Shown here one piece after another: positions 17,759 to 26,401 of a DNA stretch of 64,000 nt; the stretch's first letter is position 1; each line of letters opens with the position of its first letter. The translations under genes were made by a program, and so were the position numbers. Location of the stretch: contig JAIMBD010000014.1 of the NCBI GenBank assembly GCA_023511625.1, positions 1 through 64,000 on the forward strand, in the 5' to 3' direction. Source of the DNA: Bacillota bacterium (GTDB lineage: Bacteria; Bacillota; Sulfobacillia; Sulfobacillales; Sulfobacillaceae). The notes beneath the pieces were generated by a model. That model made no database searches. It was not told the DNA's origin and worked only from the letters and a program-made list of their open reading frames with translations.

Positions 17759-18108
17759 CCCAAAACGCATCCCACCGGCTGGCTTCGCTCAGCCACGAAA
17801 CGATAGCGCCTACAGACAAGCGGTCGGCACGTACGATGACGGCGCATGGGCCTGGCGAAAACCGCAATCCGGAACCACGCGGTCACGGCACGCCGGTCCC
17901 TCCATTCCAACCAAGGGGGCGGGGTTTTGGAAAAAAGCGCCGAACCGAAGGATTCCCCACCATCGCGGGGAAGAGAGCCCTGGGATCTTAGCGATAAGCC
18001 GAACGTTCTCGTACCCCGACGCCCATCAACGGCTGCCCACCCGGAAACCCCAGAACGGCATGGACCGTCGGCGAGCGCTCCGCTAAGCGCACACGGCATC
18101 GGGTCCGG
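17759..18108. other. Non-coding stretch between convergent genes
   Basis: 350 bases between the MenG-Usp fusion and fdhD, which converge. I find no gene and no clear hairpin with a T-tract. Confidence 0.4.
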
Positions 18109-18981
18109 CTACGGTCCCGCAGGCGGCGAAGGATCGCCTACCGGAAAGGGCAGCGCGCGGGTCCCCGCATCCTGCGTCAACGCCGACCGCACGGCCATGC
18201 GCTCGGGATGGGTGTAGACGCTAAACCCATCCTCGCGCGCAAAACCGATTGCCGTCACCCCGTACGTGTCAGCCAGTGCCAAGCCAAGGCTCGTGGGAGC
18301 CCCGTGCGCGACGATAACGCCGCAGCGCATCTTGATGACCTTCAACAAGACCTCCGAGGAGAGACGCCCCGAAAAGACGACGATCCCCCCGGCCAGGGGC
18401 AACTTGCGGCGCAAAGCAAACCCCCACACCTTATCCAAAGCGTTGTGTCGCCCGACGTCGGTGTACAGGGCCTCTACCTCCTGCCACGGAGGGAGCGCCA
18501 ACGCTGCCATGTGAAGGCCGCCCGAAGGTTCCCGCCGGGACCGTTGTCCCAGAAGGCCGGTCAGGCGGACGATGTCATCCACGCCTACCGAGGCCTCATG
18601 CACCGGCACCGGCTCCACCAAGTCGGCGTCAGCCGAGAAGTAGACCCCGGCGCGTCCGCGCCCGCAGCAGGCGCTCAGCACCCGGCGCCCAAATTGGGCC
18701 AACGCGTCGCGGGGCAGGCCGGGGATGCGCACCCAGACCTGCCCTTCCTCGGGCCACCAATCCAACACCGTGACCTCGTCGGGATGACGAATTAGGCCCT
18801 CCGAGGTCAAAAAGCCTATCGCCCACTCCGCCACGGCATCAGGGGTCATGGCCACCGTGATGAATTCTTGGCCGTTGACGAAGACCGTCACGGCCATTTC
18901 CACCGCCACATCGGCCGGCTGACTCTCCCAGGCGCCGTCTCGCCAACGCCACCGCTGTACCCGTTGCACAGCCGCTGCCAT
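18109..18981 (-). CDS. fdhD: FdhD, sulfur carrier required for formate dehydrogenase activity
   Basis: 290 residues from ATG 18981. FdhD passes sulfur from a cysteine desulfurase to the Mo/W-bis-PGD cofactor and inserts the mature cofactor into formate dehydrogenase. Family motifs seen: VNGQEFITVAMTPDA, then AIGFLTSEGLI, the cysteine loop SACCGRGRAG, YTDVGRHNALDKV, SGRLSSEVLLKV and SAPTSL-like VAHGAPTSLGL. The cysteine loop has two adjacent Cys instead of the E. coli CxxC. An in-frame start at 19044 would overlap the previous gene by 41 bases; GAGGGGG eight bases before 18981 favours the shorter form. Last gene of the formate operon. Confidence 0.88.
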   Translation of the reverse strand: MAAAVQRVQRWRWRDGAWESQPADVAVEMAVTVFVNGQEFITVAMTPDAVAEWAIGFLTSEGLIRHPDEVTVLDWWPEEGQVWVRIPGLPRDALAQFGRRVLSACCGRGRAGVYFSADADLVEPVPVHEASVGVDDIVRLTGLLGQRSRREPSGGLHMAALALPPWQEVEALYTDVGRHNALDKVWGFALRRKLPLAGGIVVFSGRLSSEVLLKVIKMRCGVIVAHGAPTSLGLALADTYGVTAIGFAREDGFSVYTHPERMAVRSALTQDAGTRALPFPVGDPSPPAGP

Positions 18982-19003
18982 GGCCGGTTCCCCCTCGGGC
19001 CGC

Positions 19004-19909
19004 TCAGCCACCAGGATCCCGATCCTGTACAAACTCGAAGCCAAACCGCCCCTTTACGCAGAGATGACCATGACTCACCGTGTGATCCAAGGGCGAGGTG
19101 ACCTTCACGATGCGATTATCCTGTACGTGCAGCTCCAACGTACAGCCCACTCCGCAATAGGGGCAGATGGTAGGCGTGACGGTCTGTCGCGCCGGATCCC
19201 ATGCACCGGCTTGGCGAAGATCGAATTCGCTCTTGAACATCAACGCTCCGGTAGGACAGACGCCCACACAGTTGCCACAGTATACGCAGGCCGAGTCGGG
19301 GAGGGGCACGTCGAATTCGGTGGAAATGTGGGCATCGAACCCTCTCCCGGCCACGGCGATGGCAAAGGTGAATTGCGCGTCTTCTCCACACGCCTCCACG
19401 CACTTGTAACACAGAATGCACCGCGAGTAGTCGCGCACGTAGAGCGCATTGTCCACCTTGGGCGGCTGGGCCACCGTCGCCGCCTCGCCCAGATCGGGCC
19501 GCGCAGTACGCGCAGGTGCCCGACGACCGTACCGCTCCGGCTCGGCGCCGTATGCCGCCAACCACTCGGCCACCTCCGGACCCGCCGCACTGAGGTCGAC
19601 GCTAGAGGCCAGAAGCTCCAGCACCATTTTGCGGCTGGTACGCACACGGGGAGTATCGGTGTGGATGACCATCCCCCCCTCGACCTTGCGCGAGCAGGAT
19701 GGCACCAGGGCGCGACTCCCTTCCAACTCCACCACGCACACCCGGCAGACGTTTACCGGTGTAAGGTTTTCTAAAAAGCAGAGGGTGGGGATTTCCACTC
19801 CCGCCTTGGCACACGCCTCCCGGACGGTGCTCCCTTCCGGCACCTCTACCGCCTGTCCATCGACGGTCACGGTCACTGGCCGCGCTGCCACCGACACCCC
19901 CCGATTCAT
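19004..19909 (-). CDS. Formate dehydrogenase Fe-S subunit carrying the alpha-subunit N-terminal domains
   Basis: 301 residues. Order of domains: 2Fe-2S ferredoxin (residues about 12-75, cysteines in PTLCFLENLTPVNVCRVCVVE and LVPSC), a linker lacking the His-Cys [4Fe-4S] site of NuoG, two [4Fe-4S] ferredoxin sites (CILCYKCVEACGEDAQ and CVYCGNCVGVCPTGAL), then the Mo/W-proximal [4Fe-4S] domain CPYCGVGC ... HLCVKGRFGFEFV. This last domain is normally continuous with the catalytic domain of formate dehydrogenase alpha. Here it ends the protein, and the catalytic part is a separate upstream gene. ATG 19909 overlaps the NuoEF stop as ATGA. It should relay electrons from the active site to the flavoprotein. 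Confidence 0.85.
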   Translation of the reverse strand: MNRGVSVAARPVTVTVDGQAVEVPEGSTVREACAKAGVEIPTLCFLENLTPVNVCRVCVVELEGSRALVPSCSRKVEGGMVIHTDTPRVRTSRKMVLELLASSVDLSAAGPEVAEWLAAYGAEPERYGRRAPARTARPDLGEAATVAQPPKVDNALYVRDYSRCILCYKCVEACGEDAQFTFAIAVAGRGFDAHISTEFDVPLPDSACVYCGNCVGVCPTGALMFKSEFDLRQAGAWDPARQTVTPTICPYCGVGCTLELHVQDNRIVKVTSPLDHTVSHGHLCVKGRFGFEFVQDRDPGG

Positions 19910-21759
19910 TGCCCTCGACTCCCTTCTCCCACCAATCCCAACGCCAGGGCCGACGCCACCGCATTGGCCGCCGTCTGCCCGAGACCGCAAATGGAGGCGT
20001 CCCGCATAACCTGAACGAGGTCGCGGTGCAAAGCCCGTTCTTGTTCCAGGCTACCCAAAGGGCGCCCGGCTTCTAGCCGCTCCACCAGTTCCAGCTGCCG
20101 CACGGTCCCGAGCCGGCAGGGCACGCATTGCCCGCAGGATTCCTCGCGGAAGAACCGCGCAATGCGGCGCACAATAGCCCCGAGGTCCGCCGTATCGTCA
20201 AAAACCACGACCACCCCCGAGCCCAAAGTGGCGCCCCGCGCCCGCACCACCTCCGGATCGAGAGCCATGTCCCATGCCTCCGGTCCCACGAAGGTCCCGG
20301 CCGCACCGCCCAGCAACACGGCGCGCAGTTCGCGTCCTGGGCGCAGGCCTCCGGCAATGGCCACCACCTCTTTAAGGGGCGTGCCGATGGGGACCTCCAC
20401 CAGACCCGGAGCCATGACCTGCCCCGAGACGCAAAACAAACGCGTGCCGCTGCCCCCTGCGCTTCCCAGATCCCGGTAGGCCGCCGCACCAAGGTTGAGG
20501 ACCACCGGCACGTTGGCGATGGTCTCCACGTTGTTGACCACCGTCGGTTTTCCGAACAGCCCGTGCACCGTGGGAAAAGGTGGCTTGTTGCGTGGCTCAC
20601 CGCGCTTGCCCTCGATGGCGTTGAACAGGGCCGTCTCCTCGCCGCAAATGTAGGCGCCTGCCCCCGACCGCACCTCTATCTCCAGCGGGTACGGCTCGTC
20701 CATGATCGTAGCTCCCAAGTATCCGTGAGCGCGGGCCTGGGCTATGGCCGCCTCCAGGCTTCGCCGCGCCTCTGGGTACTCCCCGCGCACAAACACGTAG
20801 ACGCGGTGCGCCCCGATGACCCAAGCCGCGATGGTGGCTCCTTCTACGATGGCAAAGGGATCCCCTTCCAACAGTGCCCGGTCTTTAAACGTTCCTGGCT
20901 CTGACTCGTCGGCATTGACCACCAGATACCGGACCGGTTCCGGACTTTTGGCTACCGCTTCCCACTTGGCCGCCGTAGGAAAACCGGCTCCGCCCCGACC
21001 GACCAGCCGCGCCGCTGCAATCTCCCGAAGGACTCCTTCCCGGCCCAAGGCCAATGCGCGCCGCAACGCTTGGTAGCCGCCGTGCCGGCGGTACGCGTCT
21101 AAAGAGTCCGGCGGTATGCGGCCAATACGACCGGTCAAGGGTTGCGGAAGACCTGGCCGTCGGCGAATGGGGACCGCTGAAGTCACTGCCATCCCCGTCG
21201 CCACCGCCTGCAACCACTCCTCGGCCGTTTGGGCAGCATCCCACCGCGCTCCCCCACCGGCTGCGCCCAGCCGTTGCACGTAGACCGCTGGCCCTTCGGC
21301 GCAGCGCCCAAGACACGGGCTTCGGTGCCAGCCCACTTCAGAAGATTCTGGGGCGGATCCGGCAGGTCCCAAAACCCGTTCCAGCGTTTGGCACAATTCC
21401 ATGGCCCCCGCCGTCTGGCACGCCACATCATCGCAGACGTGTAGAACCGTCGGCGGCTCCGGTTCTAGGGCCAACAGCCCGTAAAAGCTGGCCACCCCGT
21501 ACGCCTCCGCCAAGGGCAGGGCCAGCCGCTGGGCCAGGTATGCCAGCCCTCCGGGAGAGATCCACCCTTCGGCCTGTTGAAGGGCCAAGAGCGCCGGAAG
21601 CAGCAGATCGCGGCGGTACGGTCGCTGCAGCTGGACCCGCATGCGGCGGGCCGCCGCGGCAGGCGCGGCCCCGTTCAGCTCCGGACCTACGACGGCATCC
21701 ACTGCCGCCATTTCCCTGGGCGTCGCCTCGGGCACCCGGTTCGGCTCATGCTCGGTCAT
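19906..21759 (-). CDS. NADH-binding flavoprotein of formate dehydrogenase, NuoE-NuoF fusion
   Basis: 617 residues. The N-terminal 190 residues are a NuoE/HydC-like thioredoxin-fold [2Fe-2S] domain: VCDDVACQTAGAMELC and SPCLGRCAEGPAVYV carry the four cysteines. Then follows the NuoF/HymB part: GRGGAGFPTAAKW (NADH site), NADESEPGTFKDR (FMN site), GAGAYICGEETAL, and the [4Fe-4S] motif SCGQCVPCRLGT, with the fourth Cys in SICGLGQTAAN. This is the NAD(P)-reactive module of soluble NAD-dependent or electron-confurcating formate dehydrogenases and hydrogenases. ATGA overlaps at both ends show tight coupling with the catalytic and Fe-S genes. NAD versus NADP cannot be decided. Confidence 0.9.
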   Translation of the reverse strand: MTEHEPNRVPEATPREMAAVDAVVGPELNGAAPAAAARRMRVQLQRPYRRDLLLPALLALQQAEGWISPGGLAYLAQRLALPLAEAYGVASFYGLLALEPEPPTVLHVCDDVACQTAGAMELCQTLERVLGPAGSAPESSEVGWHRSPCLGRCAEGPAVYVQRLGAAGGGARWDAAQTAEEWLQAVATGMAVTSAVPIRRRPGLPQPLTGRIGRIPPDSLDAYRRHGGYQALRRALALGREGVLREIAAARLVGRGGAGFPTAAKWEAVAKSPEPVRYLVVNADESEPGTFKDRALLEGDPFAIVEGATIAAWVIGAHRVYVFVRGEYPEARRSLEAAIAQARAHGYLGATIMDEPYPLEIEVRSGAGAYICGEETALFNAIEGKRGEPRNKPPFPTVHGLFGKPTVVNNVETIANVPVVLNLGAAAYRDLGSAGGSGTRLFCVSGQVMAPGLVEVPIGTPLKEVVAIAGGLRPGRELRAVLLGGAAGTFVGPEAWDMALDPEVVRARGATLGSGVVVVFDDTADLGAIVRRIARFFREESCGQCVPCRLGTVRQLELVERLEAGRPLGSLEQERALHRDLVQVMRDASICGLGQTAANAVASALALGLVGEGSRGQ

Positions 21760-23699
21760 CGCCGCACCTCCATCGCTTCAGCCCCGACCGCCGTCTCGAT
21801 CGGCTCCACCCGAATGGCCGTGGCCTTAAACTCTGCCGTGCCGGATTTGGGATCCCAGCGGTCCAACGTCAACTGATTGGTGTTGACCTGATCCGGGAAG
21901 TGAAAACTCATGAAGGCCAATCCCTGACGCAGGCCGGGGTCGGCCGTCGCCGGCACGACCACCGCGCCACGGCGCGAAACGACCCGTACCAGCATCCCCT
22001 CGCGTATTCCCAGCGCGGCCATGTCTTCGGGCGACAAGTGGATGCGTTCACCCTTGGACAAGGGCGGACGATAGTGGGTGGTTTGCACCCCGGTGTTATA
22101 GGACTCCAACCGGCGTCCGGTCGTCAGCCGGATGGGGAATTCGTCATCCAGTGCGTCGAGTGGCGGTTCAAATTCCACCGGCTGGAAAGGAGCCAAGGGC
22201 CCTTCGACCGGATCCTGCCACAGCCGCCCATGCAAGAAGGGTGTTCCCGGATGATCTTCATCAGGGCACGGCCACTGGATCCCTCCCATAGCTTCCAACC
22301 GGTCGTACCGCATCCCTCGGTGCATCGGAGACAGTTGTCGGCATTCGTCCCACACCGCCTGGGCCGTCGGCTTGCCCCAATCGTGCCCCAAGCGCTTGGC
22401 CAGCTCGGCCAAGATTTCCAAGTCGTCCCGCGCTCCCGGAGGCGGCTCTAGCGCCCGGCGCACTCGCTGCACGCGCCGCTCGCTCGAGGTCACGGTGCCC
22501 TCGGTCTCGCACCACGATGCAGTAGCCGGCAACACCACGTGCGCCAATTCGGCCGTTCGCGTAAGAAAGATGTCCTGCACCACCAGGTGATCGAGCCCCT
22601 GAAGCAGCCGGACGGCCCGGGCCGCGTCGGCCTCTGACTGAGCCGGATTTTCTCCGATGATCAAAAGACCGTGGAAGCGCCCCGCCTCCATCGCCTCGAA
22701 CATTTGCGAGACGTGCAGCCCGCGACGGGGTGGAATGCGACAACCCCAAGCGGCTTCGAATCGCGCCCGCGCATTGGCATCCTCTTCGATGTCCTGGAAC
22801 CCGGGCAGCTTGTTGGGCAAGGCGCCCATGTCTCCCCCGCCTTGGACGTTGTTCTGCCCCCGCAGCGGATTCAAGCCGGAGCCCCAACGCCCCACGTGAC
22901 CCGTCAACAACGCCAAGTTGATCAGCGCAAACACGTTGTCCACGGCGTTGTGGTGCTCGGTGATCCCGAGCGTCCAACACAGCTCGGCCCGTTCTGCCCG
23001 CGCGTAATCATGGGCCAATTGACGGATGGCTTCTGCCGGCACCCCAGTTATGGTCTCGGCGCGTTCCAAGGTATAGGGCTCCACAGCCTCCCGATAACGT
23101 TCGAAGCCCGTCGTCGCGCGCCGTACAAAGTCCTCGTTTACCAGCCCCGCTTGGATGATCTCCCGCCCCACAGCGTTGGCCAGGGCGATATCGGTTCCTA
23201 CATCGAGTCCCAACCAAAGGTGAGCCCACTCTGCCGAGGCCGTGCGCCGCGGATCCACCACGTAAAGACGCGCTCCGTTCCCGATCCCCTTCAACACGTG
23301 ATGGAAGAAGATGGGATGCGTTTCGCGCGCATTGGAACCCCACAGAATAATCAGATCCGTTTCCTCAATCTCCCGGTAGGAGCTGGTCCCGCCCCCGGCC
23401 CCAAACACCGTCGCCAGACCGACGACGCTCGGGGCGTGTCAGGTCCGATTGCAGCTGTCGATGTTGTTGGTGCCCAGCACCACCCGGGCAAACTTTTGGG
23501 CCAGGTAGTTGACCTCGTTGGTGGCCTTGGAACAGCTGAAAATGCCGAGCGCTTCAGGCCCGTGCGCCCGCAGAACCCGTTCCAGTCCCTCTGCCGCCGC
23601 GTCGAGCGCCGCGTCCCAGCTGGCTGGCTTGAGCGCTCCGTCCCGCCCGCGCACCAACGGCTGGGTCAACCGGCCGCGATGGCTCATTCGGGTGTCCAT
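21756..23699 (-). CDS. Selenocysteine-containing formate dehydrogenase catalytic subunit (molybdopterin domains only)
   Basis: 647 residues if the in-frame TGA at 23441-23439 is read as selenocysteine (residue 87). The context SCNRT-U-HAPSVVGL equals the active site of E. coli FdhF and relatives (Sec followed by His). The frame continues without other stops. NPLRGQNNVQGGGDMGALPN carries the conserved Arg, and the C-terminal molydopterin-binding domain (LTTGRRLESYNTG, HLSPEDMAALGI) is complete. AAGGAGG seven bases before ATG 23699 shows that the protein really begins after the usual N-terminal [4Fe-4S] domain, which is encoded in the Fe-S gene at 19004-19909. The enzyme oxidises formate to CO2 or the reverse. 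A gene caller ignoring Sec would report two fragments. Confidence 0.9.
23409..23427 (-). promoter_or_regulatory. bSECIS hairpin for selenocysteine insertion
   Basis: Eleven bases after the UGA the mRNA forms CGTCG-(TCGGTCTGG)-CGACG, a 5-bp stem whose loop contains GGUCU. The E. coli fdhF SECIS has the same 11-base spacing and the same GGUCU loop bases that SelB binds. This strongly supports decoding of the UGA as selenocysteine. Confidence 0.85.
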
Positions 23700-23788
23700 T
23701 GCGCGCCTCCTTTCCCCTTCCTCGCGGCTTTACCGAGAGCGGCCGGAGCCAACGCCGCCCACTCGGTTTGATCCCATTCTAATCGAGC

Positions 23789-23835
23789 GAGGAATCGGTC
23801 GGCAACGAGGCGGTGAATGCGCCGACCGATTCCTC
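23789..23835 (-). promoter_or_regulatory. Perfect 15-bp hairpin between formate channel and formate dehydrogenase genes
   Basis: GAGGAATCGGTCGGC and GCCGACCGATTCCTC pair perfectly over 15 bp with a 17-base loop. The hairpin begins 8 bases after the stop of the channel gene. No T-tract follows, so it is more likely an RNA-processing or stability element, or an attenuator with a partner factor, than a simple terminator. Confidence 0.6.
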
Positions 23836-23842
23836 CGGCCTG

Positions 23843-24673
23843 TTATCCGCGGTTCGCAATCCGAACGCCTCCGGTCACTTCAGCCACGGGGGCATGCGGC
23901 TTGCGCAGGTACACCATCCAGTAGGCCGTAGCGACGAACAGCCACGCGCCGATCAGGTTGCCGATGAAGGCGCCGGCGAGCTCACCGAAAGCCTGGCCCC
24001 AGGTGATGTGGGCCCCTACGAAAATGGCGGCAGGAATAAAGAACATGTTGGCCACCACGTGTTGAAATCCGATGGCAACGAAGGCCATGATCGGGAACCA
24101 TATGCCCACGATCTTGCTGATGACGTCCCGCGCACCGATGGCCAGCCACACCGCCAAAGCCACCAGCCAGTTACAACCGATCCCAGATGCCACCGTGGCC
24201 AGGAAGGGCAGGTCCACCTTGGCCGTGCCGAGTGCGATCGTAGCCTGGTCCCATGGCGCGACGGTCAGCATCTTGGCCATCACCCCAAAAACATAGGCCA
24301 CAAACAGGGAGCCGATGAAATTGCCGATGGCCACCCACAACCAGTTGTTGAGCATGCGTCCCCACGAAACCTTGCCGGCATGTAGGGCAATGGGCAAGGT
24401 CATCAGGTTCCCCGTGAGCAGTTCCGCGCCGGCAACCACCACCAAAATCAGTCCGATGGGGAAGACTGCGCCCCCGACCAACAACTTGATCGTCCCCCAG
24501 CTATCGGGCATCCCGGCGGTAACACGGATGTCAAAGAGGCCTCCTAAGGCGATAAAGGCTCCGGCTAGAAATCCCAGCACCAACAAGCGATCGATCGACA
24601 ACCGACTCTTATCGACCCCGGATTCCACAGCCGCCTGGGCAATCTCGGCTGGCGTCAGGAAGTTTCCCGCCAT
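23843..24673 (-). CDS. Formate/nitrite transporter (FNT, FocA-like)
   Basis: 276 residues, six hydrophobic helices, FNT family. Landmarks are FLAGAFIALGGLFDI at the first helix, the gating loop AGAELLTGNLMTLP, GCNWLVALAVWLAIGA (family pattern G-x-x-x-N-x-L-V-x-L-A) and FQHVVANMFFIP with the conserved central His followed by Val/Asn. The position directly before formate dehydrogenase indicates formate rather than nitrite transport, across the cytoplasmic membrane, for import as electron donor or export as product. GGAAGGAAGGG precedes the ATG. First gene of the operon fnt-fdh-nuoEF-FeS-fdhD. Confidence 0.9.
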   Translation of the reverse strand: MAGNFLTPAEIAQAAVESGVDKSRLSIDRLLVLGFLAGAFIALGGLFDIRVTAGMPDSWGTIKLLVGGAVFPIGLILVVVAGAELLTGNLMTLPIALHAGKVSWGRMLNNWLWVAIGNFIGSLFVAYVFGVMAKMLTVAPWDQATIALGTAKVDLPFLATVASGIGCNWLVALAVWLAIGARDVISKIVGIWFPIMAFVAIGFQHVVANMFFIPAAIFVGAHITWGQAFGELAGAFIGNLIGAWLFVATAYWMVYLRKPHAPVAEVTGGVRIANRG

Positions 24674-25101
24674 GGTCTTTCCCTTCCTTCCCGAGTGCTG
24701 TCATTTCTCGCCAATGCGCCCGGTTTCGGACTCGCTCGGTGTCCGGCGAAACCTCTCCCAACCCTTGGTTCGCCGACTCCCTCGTCCTTGCCGCGGCCCG
24801 CCGCTAAGACTGGTCGTCTCCCTTTCTCCCTTGGGCCAAGCCAAAGGTTTGCCGACCTCGTGCCCGCAAGCGAGCCGACCGCAGCGCCTCTGAAGGAGGA
24901 GCCCCTGGATCTTCGAGACGCGATCCCACTGCCAACCGTATCCTGCGTCTTGCACCATGGTGCATCCTTCCCTCCACCCCTTTAATACCGTCGCCCCGAT
25001 GCCCCTTCCTCCCCGCCACGCCACGGTTTCGCCGAACGTCCCTCTTCGCGGAACGGATGGACCGGCCGAGCAGAACCGAAGATTAGAGGATTATTAACTG
25101 C
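24674..25101. other. Intergenic region between divergent formate and GT51 genes
   Basis: About 430 bases upstream of the formate operon. Only shadow frames are present. The promoter of the formate operon should lie here, but I cannot point to a clear -35/-10 pair, and no FNR- or CRP-like palindrome is obvious. Confidence 0.35.
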
Positions 25102-25120
25102 AGTGAAGACATACTTCACT
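25102..25120. promoter_or_regulatory. Palindromic operator candidate AGTGAAG-N5-CTTCACT
   Basis: AGTGAAG (25102-25108) and CTTCACT (25114-25120) are a perfect 7-bp inverted repeat around ACATA, in an AT-rich patch (TTATTAA at 25091-25097). It lies about 125 bases before the GT51 gene and in the divergent region upstream of the formate operon. The shape fits a dimeric repressor site. Confidence 0.45.
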
Positions 25121-25244
25121 TCGAGTGGGTACGGTGTAAGTGGAGGCATCGTCCGGTGGTGGCCACAGTAGATTCCGGTTGGCGACGCCGGGCTTGTCGG
25201 CCCTGTCCAACGCGGAGCCGGCAGGCGTCGCTGGGGAGGGTGCC

Positions 25245-26027
25245 ATGAAATCGCTGATGCCGGGGCACCCGGTGGGCCCGGAGCAGTCGGTGGCCCCCGG
25301 AGGCAGTCCGCGACGGCGACGCGGTGGAATTGGACGGTGGGTGGGCGCTGGGGCCGTGGCCATGGCCCTCGGCCTGGGAGCCTTTTACGCCGCATGGTGG
25401 CCGCGCCTTGAGGCCTTACCGGAACTGGCCCGGGCACGGGTGGCTGTACACGGTGGCCGTTGGGTCCCGTTGAGCCAGGTGTCGCCCTGGTTTATTCGCG
25501 CCCTGATCGCCACTGAGGACCAGAGTTTCTGGACCAATTGGGGGGTTTCGTTCGAGGGCACCGCCCGTGCGCTGGTGGTCGATCTGAAGGCAGGGCGGTT
25601 TGTTCAAGGAGGCAGCACCTTAACCCAACAATTGGTGCGTGACCTGTATCTGTCGCCACGCAAGACCATTCCCCGCAAGATGACCGGCATCCTCTTGGCC
25701 TTGATGGCAGCCCGCCTCTATTCCAAGACGCAAATCCTTACGGCCTATATCAACGAAGTCTATCTCGGGGCAGGGGCCTGGGGAGTGGCGCAGGCCAGCG
25801 AGCGCTATTTTGGGGTGGCCCCAAGCGCGTTGACACCCGCTCAAGCCACCCTTCTGGCGGGACTGCCCGAGGCTCCTTCCTCCCTCAATCCCTTACGCCA
25901 CCTGGCCCGCGCCAAGGCCCGGCAGCGGGAGGTATTGGACAGCCTCTTGGCCGTCCACTGGATCACCCCGGCCGAAGCCCGCGCCATTTGGCGCGCACCG
26001 TTAGGCCTACGCCGCCCTGCCCCGTGA
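25245..26027 (+). CDS. Monofunctional peptidoglycan glycosyltransferase (GT51)
   Basis: 260 residues. One N-terminal transmembrane helix (about 32-52), then a GT51 transglycosylase domain that polymerises lipid II into glycan strands outside the membrane. Catalytic Glu91 is in ALIATEDQSFWTNWG, where the usual EDxxFxxHxG has Asn98 in place of His. QGGSTLTQQLVRDLYL and YINEVYLG follow, as in MtgA and class A PBPs. No transpeptidase domain is present. The open frame extends upstream to 25140, but GGGGAGGG before ATG 25245 and the position of the membrane helix favour this start. It may assist SEDS or PBP synthesis; its role is not testable here. Confidence 0.85.
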   Translation: MKSLMPGHPVGPEQSVAPGGSPRRRRGGIGRWVGAGAVAMALGLGAFYAAWWPRLEALPELARARVAVHGGRWVPLSQVSPWFIRALIATEDQSFWTNWGVSFEGTARALVVDLKAGRFVQGGSTLTQQLVRDLYLSPRKTIPRKMTGILLALMAARLYSKTQILTAYINEVYLGAGAWGVAQASERYFGVAPSALTPAQATLLAGLPEAPSSLNPLRHLARAKARQREVLDSLLAVHWITPAEARAIWRAPLGLRRPAP

Positions 26028-26111
26028 CCCTGCGCCCGGCCTCGGCGTTTCCAACCCAGGGAGATCGCTCTTTCAGGCTCCGACCATTGGACCGCGACCA
26101 GGAGGTGGCTG

Positions 26112-26363
26112 ATGCGAATTCGTTGGCACGTTTGCAGTAGCTGCGGTCGACGGTTCCGGTATCGATACGAAGGCGCCAGCGCCTTGCAGGAGCTGCACGG
26201 CATCGACTTCGTTTGCGGCGAGTGCCTCGATTGGGCGCTTGCCCATCCCAAGGCCAGCGCGCGGCGCGTGCTTTCAGTGGAGGTAGCGCCCGGCGTCGCA
26301 GCCCCGGCGCCCTGGCGCCCGCACCGGTCGCGGGGCCGGGCGGCAACACCTGGAACACCGTAA
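26112..26363 (+). CDS. Small zinc-ribbon protein of unknown function
   Basis: 83 residues. CSSCGRRF and CGECLDWA place two CxxC pairs about 25 residues apart, a treble-clef or zinc-ribbon arrangement. The rest is basic and Pro/Ala-rich and probably disordered. AGGAGGT five bases before the ATG is a strong ribosome site, which argues for a real gene. It converges on the uracil-DNA glycosylase gene. No function can be assigned. Confidence 0.6.
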   Translation: MRIRWHVCSSCGRRFRYRYEGASALQELHGIDFVCGECLDWALAHPKASARRVLSVEVAPGVAAPAPWRPHRSRGRAATPGTP

Positions 26364-26401
26364 CGCCATTCGGCAGGGCATGCGGCACCGCCCCATTTGC
26401 G

